A stretch of DNA of 64,000 bases from Breoghania sp037026715 (GTDB lineage Bacteria > Pseudomonadota > Alphaproteobacteria > Rhizobiales > Stappiaceae): contig NZ_JBANCG010000006.1 in NCBI RefSeq assembly GCF_037026715.1, positions 124,001-188,000 on the forward strand. Direction: 5' to 3'. The translations under genes were made by a program, and so were the position numbers. Within the stretch, counting starts at the first letter, position 1; every line of letters starts with the position of its first letter. The notes beneath the pieces were generated by a model. It made no database searches. It worked only from the letters and a program-made list of their open reading frames with translations, and was not told where the DNA came from. Of this stretch, positions 1-8,602 are shown piece by piece.

Positions 1-305
1 TCGATGCCGGCGGCGATGGAGGCCGACAACATGCGGCGGGCGAGGTCGTTGCGAAACACGCCAAAGATCCGGTTGCCGCGAATGTCGATCCCTTGCGCGC
101 GTGCGCTGTCGGAGGCGCTGGCCTGCGTGACCAGGTTCATGTTCTCCGCCGCAATCGCCCGTTTCAGCCGATCGCTCAGATCGTCGAACGTGTAGGGCGT
201 TGGCTGGATGATCCAGCCGGGTCGCTTGGGCCAGATGGGTTCGGCCGAAGCGCCGAGCGTGCCCGCCATGAGAAGGGCTGCCAGGGCGAGGGCGATGATA
301 CGCAT
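1..305 (-). CDS. DUF302-domain exported protein (3' end outside window)
   Basis: The gene starts at ATG 305-303 and runs off the left edge, leaving about 101 residues. The N-terminus is a clear signal peptide (MRIIALALAALLMAGTLGASA), so the product is probably periplasmic. The rest matches the DUF302 (TT1751-like) family, with the IRGNRIFGVFRNDLARRML stretch around residues 70-90. DUF302 proteins have no settled biochemical role and often sit next to sulfur-transport or sulfur-oxidation genes. It lies 84 bases downstream of the YeeE/YedE gene on the same strand, so the two probably form one transcript. The C-terminal half cannot be judged. Confidence 0.75.
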   Translation of the reverse strand, partial: MRIIALALAALLMAGTLGASAEPIWPKRPGWIIQPTPYTFDDLSDRLKRAIAAENMNLVTQASASDSARAQGIDIRGNRIFGVFRNDLARRMLSASIAAGI

Positions 306-389
306 TCTACTCTCCGGGAAAGAATCATCTTTTCGTCCCGAGATAGGCGAAAAGACGATCCGTATACCGAAGAAAAATGCGGATTCCGA

Positions 390-1601
390 TCACTTCCGCA
401 CGCTTGCGACAACAGGCCCTGAAGGCGCCGTAACGGCATGTTGGGGGCGGGCGGGATCCATGCCGGCGAGACGCCGCAGCGGCAATGCGGCAACCGAACC
501 GGCGAGCGCGAAGGCAAACCAGATCCAGCCGTGCAGCGAGCCTGAGATGATGCCGCCGAGATAGGCGCCGATGTTGCAGCCGAACGACAGGCGCGCGCCG
601 TATCCCATCAACAGCCCGCCTGCTATGGCGGTTGCCGCCTCCATCGCGGTGATGGAGCGCTTGGGCCGGAACTTGCCGGCAAGTGCCGCCGCCGCCATGG
701 CGCCCGCGATGATGCCGAAATTCATGACCGAGGTTGCATCCGCGAAGACCGAGCGCTCCGTCACGGCCGCTTTCATGCCGCGCCAGTACTCCCAGCCGGT
801 GACATCGATGCCCATCGCATAGGCGATCTTCGCGCCCCAAAGCGCAAACCCGGAGGTGATGCCCCAGGGGCGGCCAAGAACGACAAGCGTTGCGATGGAG
901 ACGACCGCGATGGCGACGGCGCCGAGAACGAGAGACCAGGGACCGGTCAAAAACGAACCGGCCCGGCCCGTCTCTTCCAGCGCGCCATGTTTGCGCTTTT
1001 CGAGCCGGATGCTGACGAGCGCGATGAGCGCGAGCAGGCCGGCGGTCACGGCGAACGCGCCGAACGGTCCGAATTGCGCGATGAGTGAAAAACCTTTTTC
1101 TTTTGGCAGCGAATTCCAGAACGGAATATGCGCCGTTGCGATCACCGAGCCGGCCACGAAGGCGGCGAGCGTCACCACCATACGGCTCGATCCGCCGCCC
1201 ACCGTGAACAGCGTGCCCGATGCGCAGCCGTTCGCGATCTGCATGCCGATACCGAACATGAACGCCCCGACGACCAGCGCGACGCCGATCGGGAACACGA
1301 AGCCGTTGACAGGAATTCCGAAATCGCGACCGTAGTGCATCAGCGGATAGGCGATCGCGACGGTCGTCACGATGAGCACGAACTGGGCCCTGAGCCCCGC
1401 GCCGCGGCGCTCGCGCAGGAACCGGCGCCACGCGGCGGTGAAACCGAAGCTCGCGTGGTAGAGGGCGAAGCCCGCAAGGATGCCGATCATGGCGCCGACG
1501 CCGACGCGCCAGCCTCCTGCCTGCCATCCGGCGACCGTCACGAGCGCCATTGCCGTGCCGGACGCGCCCAGCACACGGACTTGTGTGTTGCTTGTAATCA
1601 T
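390..1601 (-). CDS. YeeE/YedE (TsuA-like) family membrane protein
   Basis: This 403-residue, very hydrophobic protein has about ten predicted membrane segments and two family hallmark motifs: MQIANGCASGTL (cysteine near residue 126) and SFGCNIGAYLGG (cysteine near 342). YeeE/YedE proteins include the thiosulfate transporter TsuA, in which conserved membrane cysteines relay the substrate, so uptake of thiosulfate or another reduced sulfur species is the likely role. That is a family inference, and the substrate is not proven. The DUF302 gene follows 84 bases downstream. No TusA-like partner is visible nearby. The ATG at 1601 gives the expected start just before the first membrane segment. Confidence 0.85.
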   Translation of the reverse strand: MITSNTQVRVLGASGTAMALVTVAGWQAGGWRVGVGAMIGILAGFALYHASFGFTAAWRRFLRERRGAGLRAQFVLIVTTVAIAYPLMHYGRDFGIPVNGFVFPIGVALVVGAFMFGIGMQIANGCASGTLFTVGGGSSRMVVTLAAFVAGSVIATAHIPFWNSLPKEKGFSLIAQFGPFGAFAVTAGLLALIALVSIRLEKRKHGALEETGRAGSFLTGPWSLVLGAVAIAVVSIATLVVLGRPWGITSGFALWGAKIAYAMGIDVTGWEYWRGMKAAVTERSVFADATSVMNFGIIAGAMAAAALAGKFRPKRSITAMEAATAIAGGLLMGYGARLSFGCNIGAYLGGIISGSLHGWIWFAFALAGSVAALPLRRLAGMDPARPQHAVTAPSGPVVASVRK

Positions 1602-2123
1602 TGGACTAACGAGGGTTTTCCTGACGCGTTCCGCAGCTGCGGCCGATCATTTTCAACAGGAGATTTCATGCGAGCCGACCTGCTGCCCGTCACATCCGCC
1701 CAGGCATTGTGTCGCCTGCTGATGGAACGGCCGAGGTTGGCCGAAACGGCTGGACAAGCGCATCGCATGGCCCTGGAGATCCGTCAACGCAACGGCGCCG
1801 GATCGGCTGAAACGCTTTGTCTTGACAGTCGGGCGCTTTGGTTGCAGCGCCGCCGCGGCTCGGATGTCTTCGCCATTCGTCGGCCCGCCGTCATCGCCCG
1901 GACGTTGGGGAAGGGAACGTCCGGGGCGGTAGCGCGTTCTGCATGTAGGCACTGCCACAAATTCGTCGCAAGATTCACGAAATGACCCTTTGACGGCTAT
2001 GCGCGGATCAGGCAGGAAATTGCGCCCCCGACCGCGGCGATGCGGGACCGGTGGCAGTCCGGACCGGACGAGGCGCCTTTTAGCCTGCGCCTGCCGGGTG
2101 ACACAGAGGTTCCCGCTCAAAGA
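1602..2123. other. 522-base intergenic region between divergent yeeE-like and opgC-like genes
   Basis: This region must carry the promoters of both divergent genes. An ATG-started frame at 1668-1985 (105 codons) has a purine-rich AACAGGAG sequence upstream, but its Arg-rich predicted protein resembles no family I know and there is no signal peptide or domain pattern. I therefore do not call it a gene. I see no clear palindromic operator or terminator. Confidence 0.4.
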
Positions 2124-3398
2124 ATGGACAAGACCCCGCCTCTCACGCTTGCTGCCCCGACTTCGGCCCCTGATCTGGTGTCCGATCTGGCAAGCGATCA
2201 TCGACCCGGCCAGCGCCGACGCGATCCGCGTCTCGATTTCTTCCGCGGCCTCGGCATGTTCATCATCTTCGTCGCCCACCTGCCCGGCAACTGGGGCGCC
2301 TTGTGGATCCCCGCCCGTTTCGGCTTTTCCGATGCGACCGAGATCTTCGTCTTCTGTTCCGGCATGGCTTCGGCCATCGCCTTCGGCCGCGTTTTCGAAT
2401 TCATCGGTTGGCGCATGGGCACCGCCCGCATCCTCTATCGCATGTGGCAGGTCTACTGGGCGCATGTCTGCCTGTTCCTGGTGATCGCCTCCATGCTGGC
2501 GCTGGCAAACGGCTCGGGCTGGTTCACGCCCGACTATGTCGGTGAACTGAACCTGCACTATTTCTTCGACAATCCGGCCGTCAACCTGCCGGCCTTCCTG
2601 ACGCTGACCTACGTGCCGAACTATTTCGACATCCTGCCCATGTACATCGCCATCCTTGCGATGGTGCCTGTCGTCATGGGGTTGAGGAGGATCGGCGGGC
2701 CGGGCCTCGCCATGGCCGCAGTTGTGGCGATGTGGCTCGTTGCGAACTTCCGCCTGGTGGAGCTGCCGGCCGAACCCTGGTCGGACAGACCCTGGTTCTT
2801 CAATCCGTTTGCCTGGCAGCTCTGCTTCTTCACCGGCTTTGCCTTCATGCGCGGCTGGCTGGCGCCGCCGCCGGTCTCCCGTCCGCTGATGATCGCGGCG
2901 GCCGTGGTCGTCGTCGCAACCGTTCCCTTTGCCTATTTTCGCATTCTGGAAGCGGTGCCAGCGCTGTTGGAAGCGGCGCGCACGATCCTGCCCGTCACCG
3001 ACAAGACCCATTTCGGCATCCTGCGCTACGTTCATTTCCTGTCGCTCGCCTATCTCGCCTGGATCGCCGCCGGCGAGGGCGGACGGCGCCTCTTGGGCAG
3101 CGGCGCATGGGGTGTCTGCGTGCGTATCGTGCAGAAGGTCGGTCAGCAGTCGCTCGCCGTCTTCCTGATGAGCCTCGTCGCCGCGCAGGCCATCGCCATC
3201 GCACGCGACACCGTCTCCGAGAGCGGTTTCGTGGCGCAGGTCCTTTCGAACCTCTTAGGCTTCGCGATCCTGATCGCCACCGCCTATCTGGTCGGCTGGT
3301 TCAAGCAGGCCCCCTGGGCGAAAAAGCACCAGAAGCCGTCGTCCGGTCATCGCCAGGTTCCGTTGCCCGCACAACCGGCGACTGCCGCAGCGGAATAA
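2124..3398 (+). CDS. opgC: OpgC-family glucan succinyltransferase
   Basis: The frame is open further upstream, but ATG 2124 (MDKTPPLTLAAP) is the best start, with CAGAGG about 15 bases before it. The 424-residue product opens with a polar region and then RDPRLDFFRGLGMFIIFVAH, the entry of the OpgC domain, followed by about ten membrane helices. OpgC proteins are inner-membrane acyltransferases that add succinyl groups to osmoregulated periplasmic glucans; Brucella and Rhodobacter OpgC are studied examples. The backbone glucosyltransferase gene opgH is also in this window, at 22995, but unlinked. The C-terminus is a Lys/Pro/Ala-rich cytoplasmic tail. Acyl specificity is inferred from the family. 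Confidence 0.85.
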   Translation: MDKTPPLTLAAPTSAPDLVSDLASDHRPGQRRRDPRLDFFRGLGMFIIFVAHLPGNWGALWIPARFGFSDATEIFVFCSGMASAIAFGRVFEFIGWRMGTARILYRMWQVYWAHVCLFLVIASMLALANGSGWFTPDYVGELNLHYFFDNPAVNLPAFLTLTYVPNYFDILPMYIAILAMVPVVMGLRRIGGPGLAMAAVVAMWLVANFRLVELPAEPWSDRPWFFNPFAWQLCFFTGFAFMRGWLAPPPVSRPLMIAAAVVVVATVPFAYFRILEAVPALLEAARTILPVTDKTHFGILRYVHFLSLAYLAWIAAGEGGRRLLGSGAWGVCVRIVQKVGQQSLAVFLMSLVAAQAIAIARDTVSESGFVAQVLSNLLGFAILIATAYLVGWFKQAPWAKKHQKPSSGHRQVPLPAQPATAAAE

Positions 3399-3566
3399 TT
3401 GCAAGTGGAAGTTGGTCTTTGGAGAAAAAAGAACTAGCGTTCTCAAATATTTCTGGGCATCAGGCTTCCCGACGATTTCTTACCGCGCTTTCTTGTCTTA
3501 TCCTCTAATTCGCGTTTGTCGCGGCAGGTGGCGTGCCGTCGCAGAAGTGTGAAGAGGGGGCGCGTC

Positions 3567-4274
3567 TTGAAAGCCGTGGGGCCGGTAGGCCGCGATCTGC
3601 GAGCTGTCGCGATTTTTGAAAAACTTCCCGACGATGCGCTGGCGCGTCTGTCGGTGGCGTGTCAATGGGGCGCCTATGACGAGGGCGAGGAGATCGTCCC
3701 CTACCTCGATGAACGCGACGATGTCTATTTTCTGACGAGTGGTGCCGCGCGGGTGATGATCTATTCGCGTGCGGGCAAGGCCGTCGCGTTCCGCAATCTG
3801 CAAACGGGCGACCTTTTCGGTGAGCTCGCAGCCATCGACCATGGGCCTCGTTCGGCACGGGTGGAAGCATCCGACACGTGCGTCGTGGCGCGGCTTTCCG
3901 CTGAGGACTTTTACAGGGCCATGCGCGACGAGCCCGGCGTCATGGAAGCCGTGACCCGCCACCTCGTGGCCCAGATCCGCGATCTGACGGCCCGCGTCTT
4001 CGCGTTTTCCACCTTGCCGGTCAGGGCGCGCATCGAGGCGGAGATCCTGCGTCTGGCCGGCGATCCGCCGGACGATGCGGCGCCTGTGATGATCCGCCGC
4101 TTTCCCACCCACGGCGATCTGGCGGTGCGCGTTTCCACCCACCGTGAAGCCGTGACTCGGGAGATCAACCGGCTTGCGCGCCACGGCATCCTGCGCCGTG
4201 CGGGCCGCGATCTCGAGATCCTCGATATCGCGGCTTTGCGTGCGATGGTGGAGGAAAGCGGCAGCGAAGAATAG
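3567..4274 (+). CDS. Crp/Fnr-family transcriptional regulator
   Basis: I place the start at TTG 3567, preceded by AGAGGGGG at 3553-3560; GTG 3549 and TTG 3516 are in-frame alternatives. The product is about 235 residues. A cyclic-nucleotide-binding beta barrel spans roughly residues 10-130, with GDLFGELAAIDHGPRSARVE matching the phosphate-binding cassette (Gly-Glu and Arg-Ser) of true cAMP binders. A C-terminal winged helix includes HGDLAVRVSTHREAVTREIN. There is no N-terminal cysteine cluster, so it is not an oxygen-sensing Fnr. It follows opgC by 168 bases on the same strand. Its targets are unknown, and cAMP as ligand is inferred from the motif. Confidence 0.85.
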   Translation: MKAVGPVGRDLRAVAIFEKLPDDALARLSVACQWGAYDEGEEIVPYLDERDDVYFLTSGAARVMIYSRAGKAVAFRNLQTGDLFGELAAIDHGPRSARVEASDTCVVARLSAEDFYRAMRDEPGVMEAVTRHLVAQIRDLTARVFAFSTLPVRARIEAEILRLAGDPPDDAAPVMIRRFPTHGDLAVRVSTHREAVTREINRLARHGILRRAGRDLEILDIAALRAMVEESGSEE

Positions 4275-4299
4275 TCGAGGCTGTCCCAGTCGCGTCCGT

Positions 4300-6018
4300 T
4301 CACTCGATCAGCGCGAAGCGGTCCACGTCGAACATGCCGAAGTCGGTGATCTTCAAGTGCGGGATCACCGGCAGGGGCAGGAAGGCGACCTGCAGGAACG
4401 GCTCCGGCAGCGTGCAGCCGATCTCGCGTGCCGCCGCGCGCAGCACCAGAAGCGCGTCATGCACCTTCTCGAAGGGTTGGTCCGACATCAGTCCGGCGAT
4501 CGGCAGCGCAAGCTCCGCCCGCACGACGCCGGCCTCCGCCACCGCGAACCCGCCCTTCAGCTCGATCAGCCGGTTGACCGCGGTCGCCATATCGGCCTCG
4601 TTTGCTCCCACGACGCAGATGTTGTGGCTGTCGTGGCCGACCGAGGATGCGATCGCCCCGCGCTTCAGGCCGAAGCCCGTGACGAAGCCACGGCCGATAT
4701 TGTCGTTGATGCCATGCCGCGCCACGACAGCGACCTTGATCGCATCCTGCGTGGTGTCGATCGAGGCACCGCCGTCATGCACCGGCAGGTACATCTCGCG
4801 GTGCTCGGTCAGGATCAGCCCGGCCTTGACCCCGATCACATGCGTTGGGCCGTTGTGCGCCGGCACCCTGAAGCTGTCGGCGGTCACCGGCTTTGCCTTC
4901 ATGCTCGAAAGCCCGACCGGATCGACGGCCTTGCGCGCCGCAAAGGCCGGCGGTTCGACGGGCCGGCCGCCGGCCACCACCGAATGCACCTTGCACCGTT
5001 GAACGTCGTCGAGCAGCACGATATCGGCCCGCCAGCCGGGCGCCAGGATGCCCCGGTCGCGCAACCCGAAGGCGCTCGCCGCCGACCAGCTCGCAACCCG
5101 GTAGGCATGGTGGAGCGGCACGCCGCGCGTCTTGAGGTCCGCGATCAGCCGCCCGATCATGTGGTCGAGATGGCCTTCCTCCGCGATATCGAGAGGGTTG
5201 CGATCGTCAGTACACAGCGCCATGAACGGGGAAGTATTCTCGTTCACCAGCCCCTTCAGCGCCTCCAGATCCTTGGAAACGGAGCCCTCGCGGATCAGCA
5301 CGCTCATGCCCTTGGCAAGCTTTTCGCGCGCCTCGCGCGCGTTCGTCGCCTCATGGTCGGTGCGGATGCGGGCGGCGAGGTAGCCGTTCAGATCGAGCCC
5401 GGCGAGAAGCGGCGCATGCCCGTCGATATGTCCGCCCTGGAAGGCCGCGAGCTTGGCGATGACGGCGTCGTCCGCCGCCAGAACGCCCGGGAAATTCATG
5501 AACTCGGCAAGGCCGATCACCTTGGGATGGTCGACGAACGGTAGCAGATCGGCGATTTCCAGCCGCGCGCCCGAGGTCTCGAACGCGGTCGCCGGCACGC
5601 AGGAGGAAAGCTGCACCCTCAGGTCCATCACCAGCGTCTCGGCGCAGGCCAGGAAATAGCGGATACCCTCCGCCCCCAGCACGTTTGCAATCTCGTGCGG
5701 ATCGCAGATGGCGGTGGTGACCCCGTGCGGCAGCACGCAGCGGTCGAATTCGTGCGGGGTGACGAGAGATGATTCCACGTGCAGGTGGGTGTCGATGAAG
5801 CCCGGCACGGCGATCCGGCCGGCTGCGTCGATTTCGCGCAAGCCCTCGTAGGTGGCGTGGGTTCCCACGATCCGGTCGCCGACGATGGCGATATCCGTCG
5901 GCGTCAGCGATCCGTCGATGACGCTGAGCAAGGTCACGTTCTTCAGCACAAGATCGGCCTTTTCCGCGCCCCTGCCGGCTGCGATTGCCCTTTTCAGGAA
6001 ATTCTCGTCGTGCCTCAT
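4300..6018 (-). CDS. ade: Adenine deaminase
   Basis: The enzyme deaminates adenine to hypoxanthine in purine salvage. The 572-residue length fits the Ade family of the amidohydrolase superfamily. Visible motifs are PGFIDTHLHVESSLVTP (metal-binding HxH, near residue 75-90), the HGVTTAICDPHEIANVLG block, and in the C-terminal Ade domain VGHDSHNICVVGANEADM. I prefer ATG 6018 because AAAGGA is spaced correctly for it; the ATG at 6024 would abut that sequence. The gene converges on the Crp-like gene with a 25-base gap. No linked purine transporter is present, so it is probably transcribed alone. Confidence 0.95.
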   Translation of the reverse strand: MRHDENFLKRAIAAGRGAEKADLVLKNVTLLSVIDGSLTPTDIAIVGDRIVGTHATYEGLREIDAAGRIAVPGFIDTHLHVESSLVTPHEFDRCVLPHGVTTAICDPHEIANVLGAEGIRYFLACAETLVMDLRVQLSSCVPATAFETSGARLEIADLLPFVDHPKVIGLAEFMNFPGVLAADDAVIAKLAAFQGGHIDGHAPLLAGLDLNGYLAARIRTDHEATNAREAREKLAKGMSVLIREGSVSKDLEALKGLVNENTSPFMALCTDDRNPLDIAEEGHLDHMIGRLIADLKTRGVPLHHAYRVASWSAASAFGLRDRGILAPGWRADIVLLDDVQRCKVHSVVAGGRPVEPPAFAARKAVDPVGLSSMKAKPVTADSFRVPAHNGPTHVIGVKAGLILTEHREMYLPVHDGGASIDTTQDAIKVAVVARHGINDNIGRGFVTGFGLKRGAIASSVGHDSHNICVVGANEADMATAVNRLIELKGGFAVAEAGVVRAELALPIAGLMSDQPFEKVHDALLVLRAAAREIGCTLPEPFLQVAFLPLPVIPHLKITDFGMFDVDRFALIE

Positions 6019-6172
6019 GGTCATTCCTTTCGAGGGTTTCAGGCCGCGTTTCGAATATTTACTTAGCCGGCTATATGAGTATTCCGCAATTTGCGGGCTT
6101 GGACAGGTCGCTGGCCGATATTAGTCTTCGCCCGGTCTTATCGACCTGGCAAAAAATTGGGGCGCGCGTACC

Positions 6173-7720
6173 ATGTCTGCATCGAACCGGGAAGCCGAAC
6201 TCAAATTCGAGTTGCAGCCAGCCGAAATGGACCGCCTGCGCACCCACGCCGCCCTGCGCGAGCTGACCGTCGGCCGCGCCAAGACCCAGACACTCCTCTC
6301 CATTTACTACGATACCCCGGATGACGCGCTGTTCAACGCGGGCCTTTCGTTGAGGGTCCGCAAGGTCGGGCGCAAGTGGATCCAGACGGTCAAGCAGGGC
6401 AAGGCGCTGAGGGGCGGCCTGTCGACGCCGATGGAGCTGGAGGCGCCCGTCAAGGGCCGGGAGCCCGACATGGACGCGATTTCGGAGCCCGCGATTGCGG
6501 AAGAACTCGTCCGGCGGATCGGCGAAGGCCCGCTTCTTGCCCGCTTCGAGACCCGCATGCGCCGCACGACGCGCGTCCTCAGCGTGGAGGAGGGCGTCAT
6601 CGAGTTCGCGCTCGACAGCGGCGAGATCGTCGCCGGCGAACAAACGACGCCGCTGGCGGAGGCGGAACTGGAGCTCACCTCCGGGTCGCTCGGTGCGCTC
6701 TATACGGTTGCGGCGCGGTTGTTCGACGACGGGCCGATCCGCTTTTCCGCGCTCAGCAAGGCGGCACGCGGCTACAGGCTCGCCCGTGGCGAGGCGTCCG
6801 ACACGATCGAACCGTCGAAGGGGCTCGATCATCGCATGGACCCGAAGATGACGACGGAGGAAGCCTTCGCCGATATCCTGCGGGCCTGCCTCGACCAGAT
6901 CGCCCTCAACCGGCTTGCGACAATCGCCGGCGACGATCCGGAGGGCCCGCACCAGCTCCGCGTGACGCTGCGCCGCCTGCGCTCCGCGTTCAAGGTGTTC
7001 GCGCCCATCGCGGATACGCCGCAGACCCATCTGCTAGACGCCGAGGCCCGGCGCATCGGTCTGCTGGTTGGCGCCTTGCGCGATGCCGATGTGATCATCT
7101 CGGATATCGTGCAGCCGGCGGCCGGTTCCGCCCCCGATGGCGCCAGGGCGCTTACCGCGACACTCGAGTCCCGCCGCGTGAAGACCCGTGCTCAGGTGGT
7201 GGCCGCCCTTTGCGAGCCTTCCGTCAATGCCTTCCTGCTCGATCTCGGCCGTTATACGGAAACCCGCGGCTGGTTGAGCGAGGAGATCGACCAGAGCGCG
7301 CGCCTCGCCGGCCCGATTGGTGAATTCGCGTCCGGTGCGCTGGAGCGACGTTGGAAATCCTGCGCGAAGGCCGCAAAGGGGCTTTCGAAGCTCGACACCG
7401 AGCAGCGACACGCGCTGCGCAAGAAGCTGAAGAGCCTGCGCTACACGGTGGAATTCTTCGCCGCTCTGGCTAAGCCGAAAAAGCTCAAGCCGTTTCTCGA
7501 TGATCTGAAGGCGCTGCAGGATGTCTTCGGCTATCTGAACGACGTCGCCATGGCGCGCCGGCTCGCCGACGTCGATCCCGGCACGCGCTCCGACCGTGAT
7601 CAGGCCCTCATGGCCGCCGGCTACGTGATGGGCTGGCATCAGGCCAATGCCGACCACGCCTGGGGCGATGCCAAGGCGAAATGGAAGGCGCTGGAACAGG
7701 TGGCCAAGTGGTGGCGGTAG
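6173..7720 (+). CDS. CYTH and CHAD domain protein (probable inorganic triphosphatase / polyphosphate-binding)
   Basis: The 515-residue protein has an N-terminal CYTH domain with its signature ExExK as EAELK at residues 7-11 and a run of basic and acidic strands to about residue 205. A helical CHAD domain follows to the C-terminus, with conserved histidine/arginine positions such as GPHQLRVTLRRLRS and HALRKKLKSLRYTVEFF. CYTH proteins of this type (E. coli YgiF) hydrolyse inorganic triphosphate, and CHAD domains bind polyphosphate. The combination suggests a role in polyphosphate metabolism. It is transcribed divergently from ade, and no ppk or ppx gene is nearby. Confidence 0.9.
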   Translation: MSASNREAELKFELQPAEMDRLRTHAALRELTVGRAKTQTLLSIYYDTPDDALFNAGLSLRVRKVGRKWIQTVKQGKALRGGLSTPMELEAPVKGREPDMDAISEPAIAEELVRRIGEGPLLARFETRMRRTTRVLSVEEGVIEFALDSGEIVAGEQTTPLAEAELELTSGSLGALYTVAARLFDDGPIRFSALSKAARGYRLARGEASDTIEPSKGLDHRMDPKMTTEEAFADILRACLDQIALNRLATIAGDDPEGPHQLRVTLRRLRSAFKVFAPIADTPQTHLLDAEARRIGLLVGALRDADVIISDIVQPAAGSAPDGARALTATLESRRVKTRAQVVAALCEPSVNAFLLDLGRYTETRGWLSEEIDQSARLAGPIGEFASGALERRWKSCAKAAKGLSKLDTEQRHALRKKLKSLRYTVEFFAALAKPKKLKPFLDDLKALQDVFGYLNDVAMARRLADVDPGTRSDRDQALMAAGYVMGWHQANADHAWGDAKAKWKALEQVAKWWR

Positions 7721-7774
7721 CGGGCGCCGGTTGCCTTCAGGCGGGCTTGTCCACCTTCTTCCTCTCCGGCGCGC

Positions 7775-7790
7775 GGTGAATGTGCTCACC
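7775..7790. promoter_or_regulatory. Inverted repeat upstream of the BrnA-like gene (possible operator)
   Basis: GGTGA and TCACC arms flank 6 bases, about 60 bases upstream of the BrnA-like start. BrnA-type antitoxins autoregulate by binding inverted repeats in their promoters, so this is a weak operator candidate. The arms are short and could be chance. Confidence 0.2.
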
Positions 7791-7851
7791 GATCCTGGCA
7801 CACTGTGCAATACTGGCCTTCCATTCCCCGAAAACTGAATCGGAACACCCC

Positions 7852-8085
7852 ATGGCTCAGCATCGCTATACCTCCGCCAAGGATCAGGCCGAGGCGATGT
7901 TCAAGAAGGTCACGACCAAGCCCGCCCCGGAAACCCCGCAGGTGAGGCGCAACACCATTCCCGCCGGCAAGGAAAGCGTCACTCTGCGTCTCGACAACGA
8001 TGTGCTCGCGCATTTCCAGGACGATGGCCCCGGCTGGCAGGATCGAATCAACGCCGCGCTGCGCAAGGCGGCCAGGCTGGAGTAG
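7852..8085 (+). CDS. BrnA-like antitoxin / ribbon-helix-helix protein, without a neighbouring toxin
   Basis: This 77-residue protein has a variable basic N-terminus and the C-terminal BrnA-antitoxin pattern VTLRLDNDVLAHFQDDGPGWQDRINAALRKAA, split here as VTLRLDNDVLAHFQDDG (about residues 43-59) and WQDRINAALRKA. That is a ribbon-helix-helix DNA-binding fold. BrnA normally follows and neutralises the RNase toxin BrnT, but no BrnT-sized gene lies directly upstream: the preceding gene encodes the CYTH-CHAD protein and ends at 7720. It may be an orphan antitoxin or a repurposed regulator. ATG 7852 is chosen because the family similarity starts just after it. Confidence 0.7.
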   Translation: MAQHRYTSAKDQAEAMFKKVTTKPAPETPQVRRNTIPAGKESVTLRLDNDVLAHFQDDGPGWQDRINAALRKAARLE

Positions 8086-8157
8086 GGACTGTCGCCGGCG
8101 CCGGACGCATTTTCACGACGCAACGGGCGTCTTGCGGCGCTGTCGAGAGGTTCGACT

Positions 8158-8595
8158 GTGAAGGATCTGTTTCTCACCTGGCAGGTATGGGCCGTGCTCG
8201 CGGCCTGTTTCGCGGCACTGACCGCGATTTTCGCCAAGATTGGTGTCGAGAACGTCGGCTCGGATTTCGCCACGCTCATCCGCACCGTGGTCATTTTGCT
8301 CGTCATCGCCGGCATTGTCGTGGCTACGGGGCAATATCAGTCGTTTGGCTCGATCTCGGGTCGGACCTACCTGTTCCTGATCCTGTCCGGCATCGCGACG
8401 GGGGCGTCTTGGCTTTGCTATTTCCGCGCGCTGAAGCTCGGCGATGCCGCCCGTGTGGCGCCTATCGACAAGCTCTCCGTGGTACTGGTTGCGGTGTTCG
8501 GCGTGATCTTTCTCGGCGAACGCCTTTCGATGCCGAACTGGGCAGGTGTGGCGCTGATCGGGGCCGGCGCCGTTCTCGTCGCCTATCGGGGCTAG
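8158..8595 (+). CDS. Half-size EamA/DMT-family membrane transporter
   Basis: The GTG-started, 145-residue product has four to five membrane helices and a single EamA domain. The C-terminal part VAPIDKLSVVLVAVFGVIFLGERL is typical of the family (conserved proline and GE before the last helix). Most EamA transporters carry two such domains in about 300 residues, so this one should work as a dimer, like small multidrug-resistance proteins. It starts 72 bases after the BrnA-like gene and converges on the helicase gene with a 7-base gap. Its substrate cannot be predicted. Confidence 0.8.
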   Translation: MKDLFLTWQVWAVLAACFAALTAIFAKIGVENVGSDFATLIRTVVILLVIAGIVVATGQYQSFGSISGRTYLFLILSGIATGASWLCYFRALKLGDAARVAPIDKLSVVLVAVFGVIFLGERLSMPNWAGVALIGAGAVLVAYRG

Positions 8596-8602
8596 GATCG
8601 CC

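Noticed and set aside
1668..1985. Possible 105-codon gene with AACAGGAG upstream
   Set aside because: No recognisable family, odd composition; kept only as a note in the intergenic entry.
1653..3035. Long minus-strand frame opposite opgC
   Set aside because: The predicted protein is low-complexity His/Gly/Asp-rich, and the opposite strand has a clear OpgC family match.
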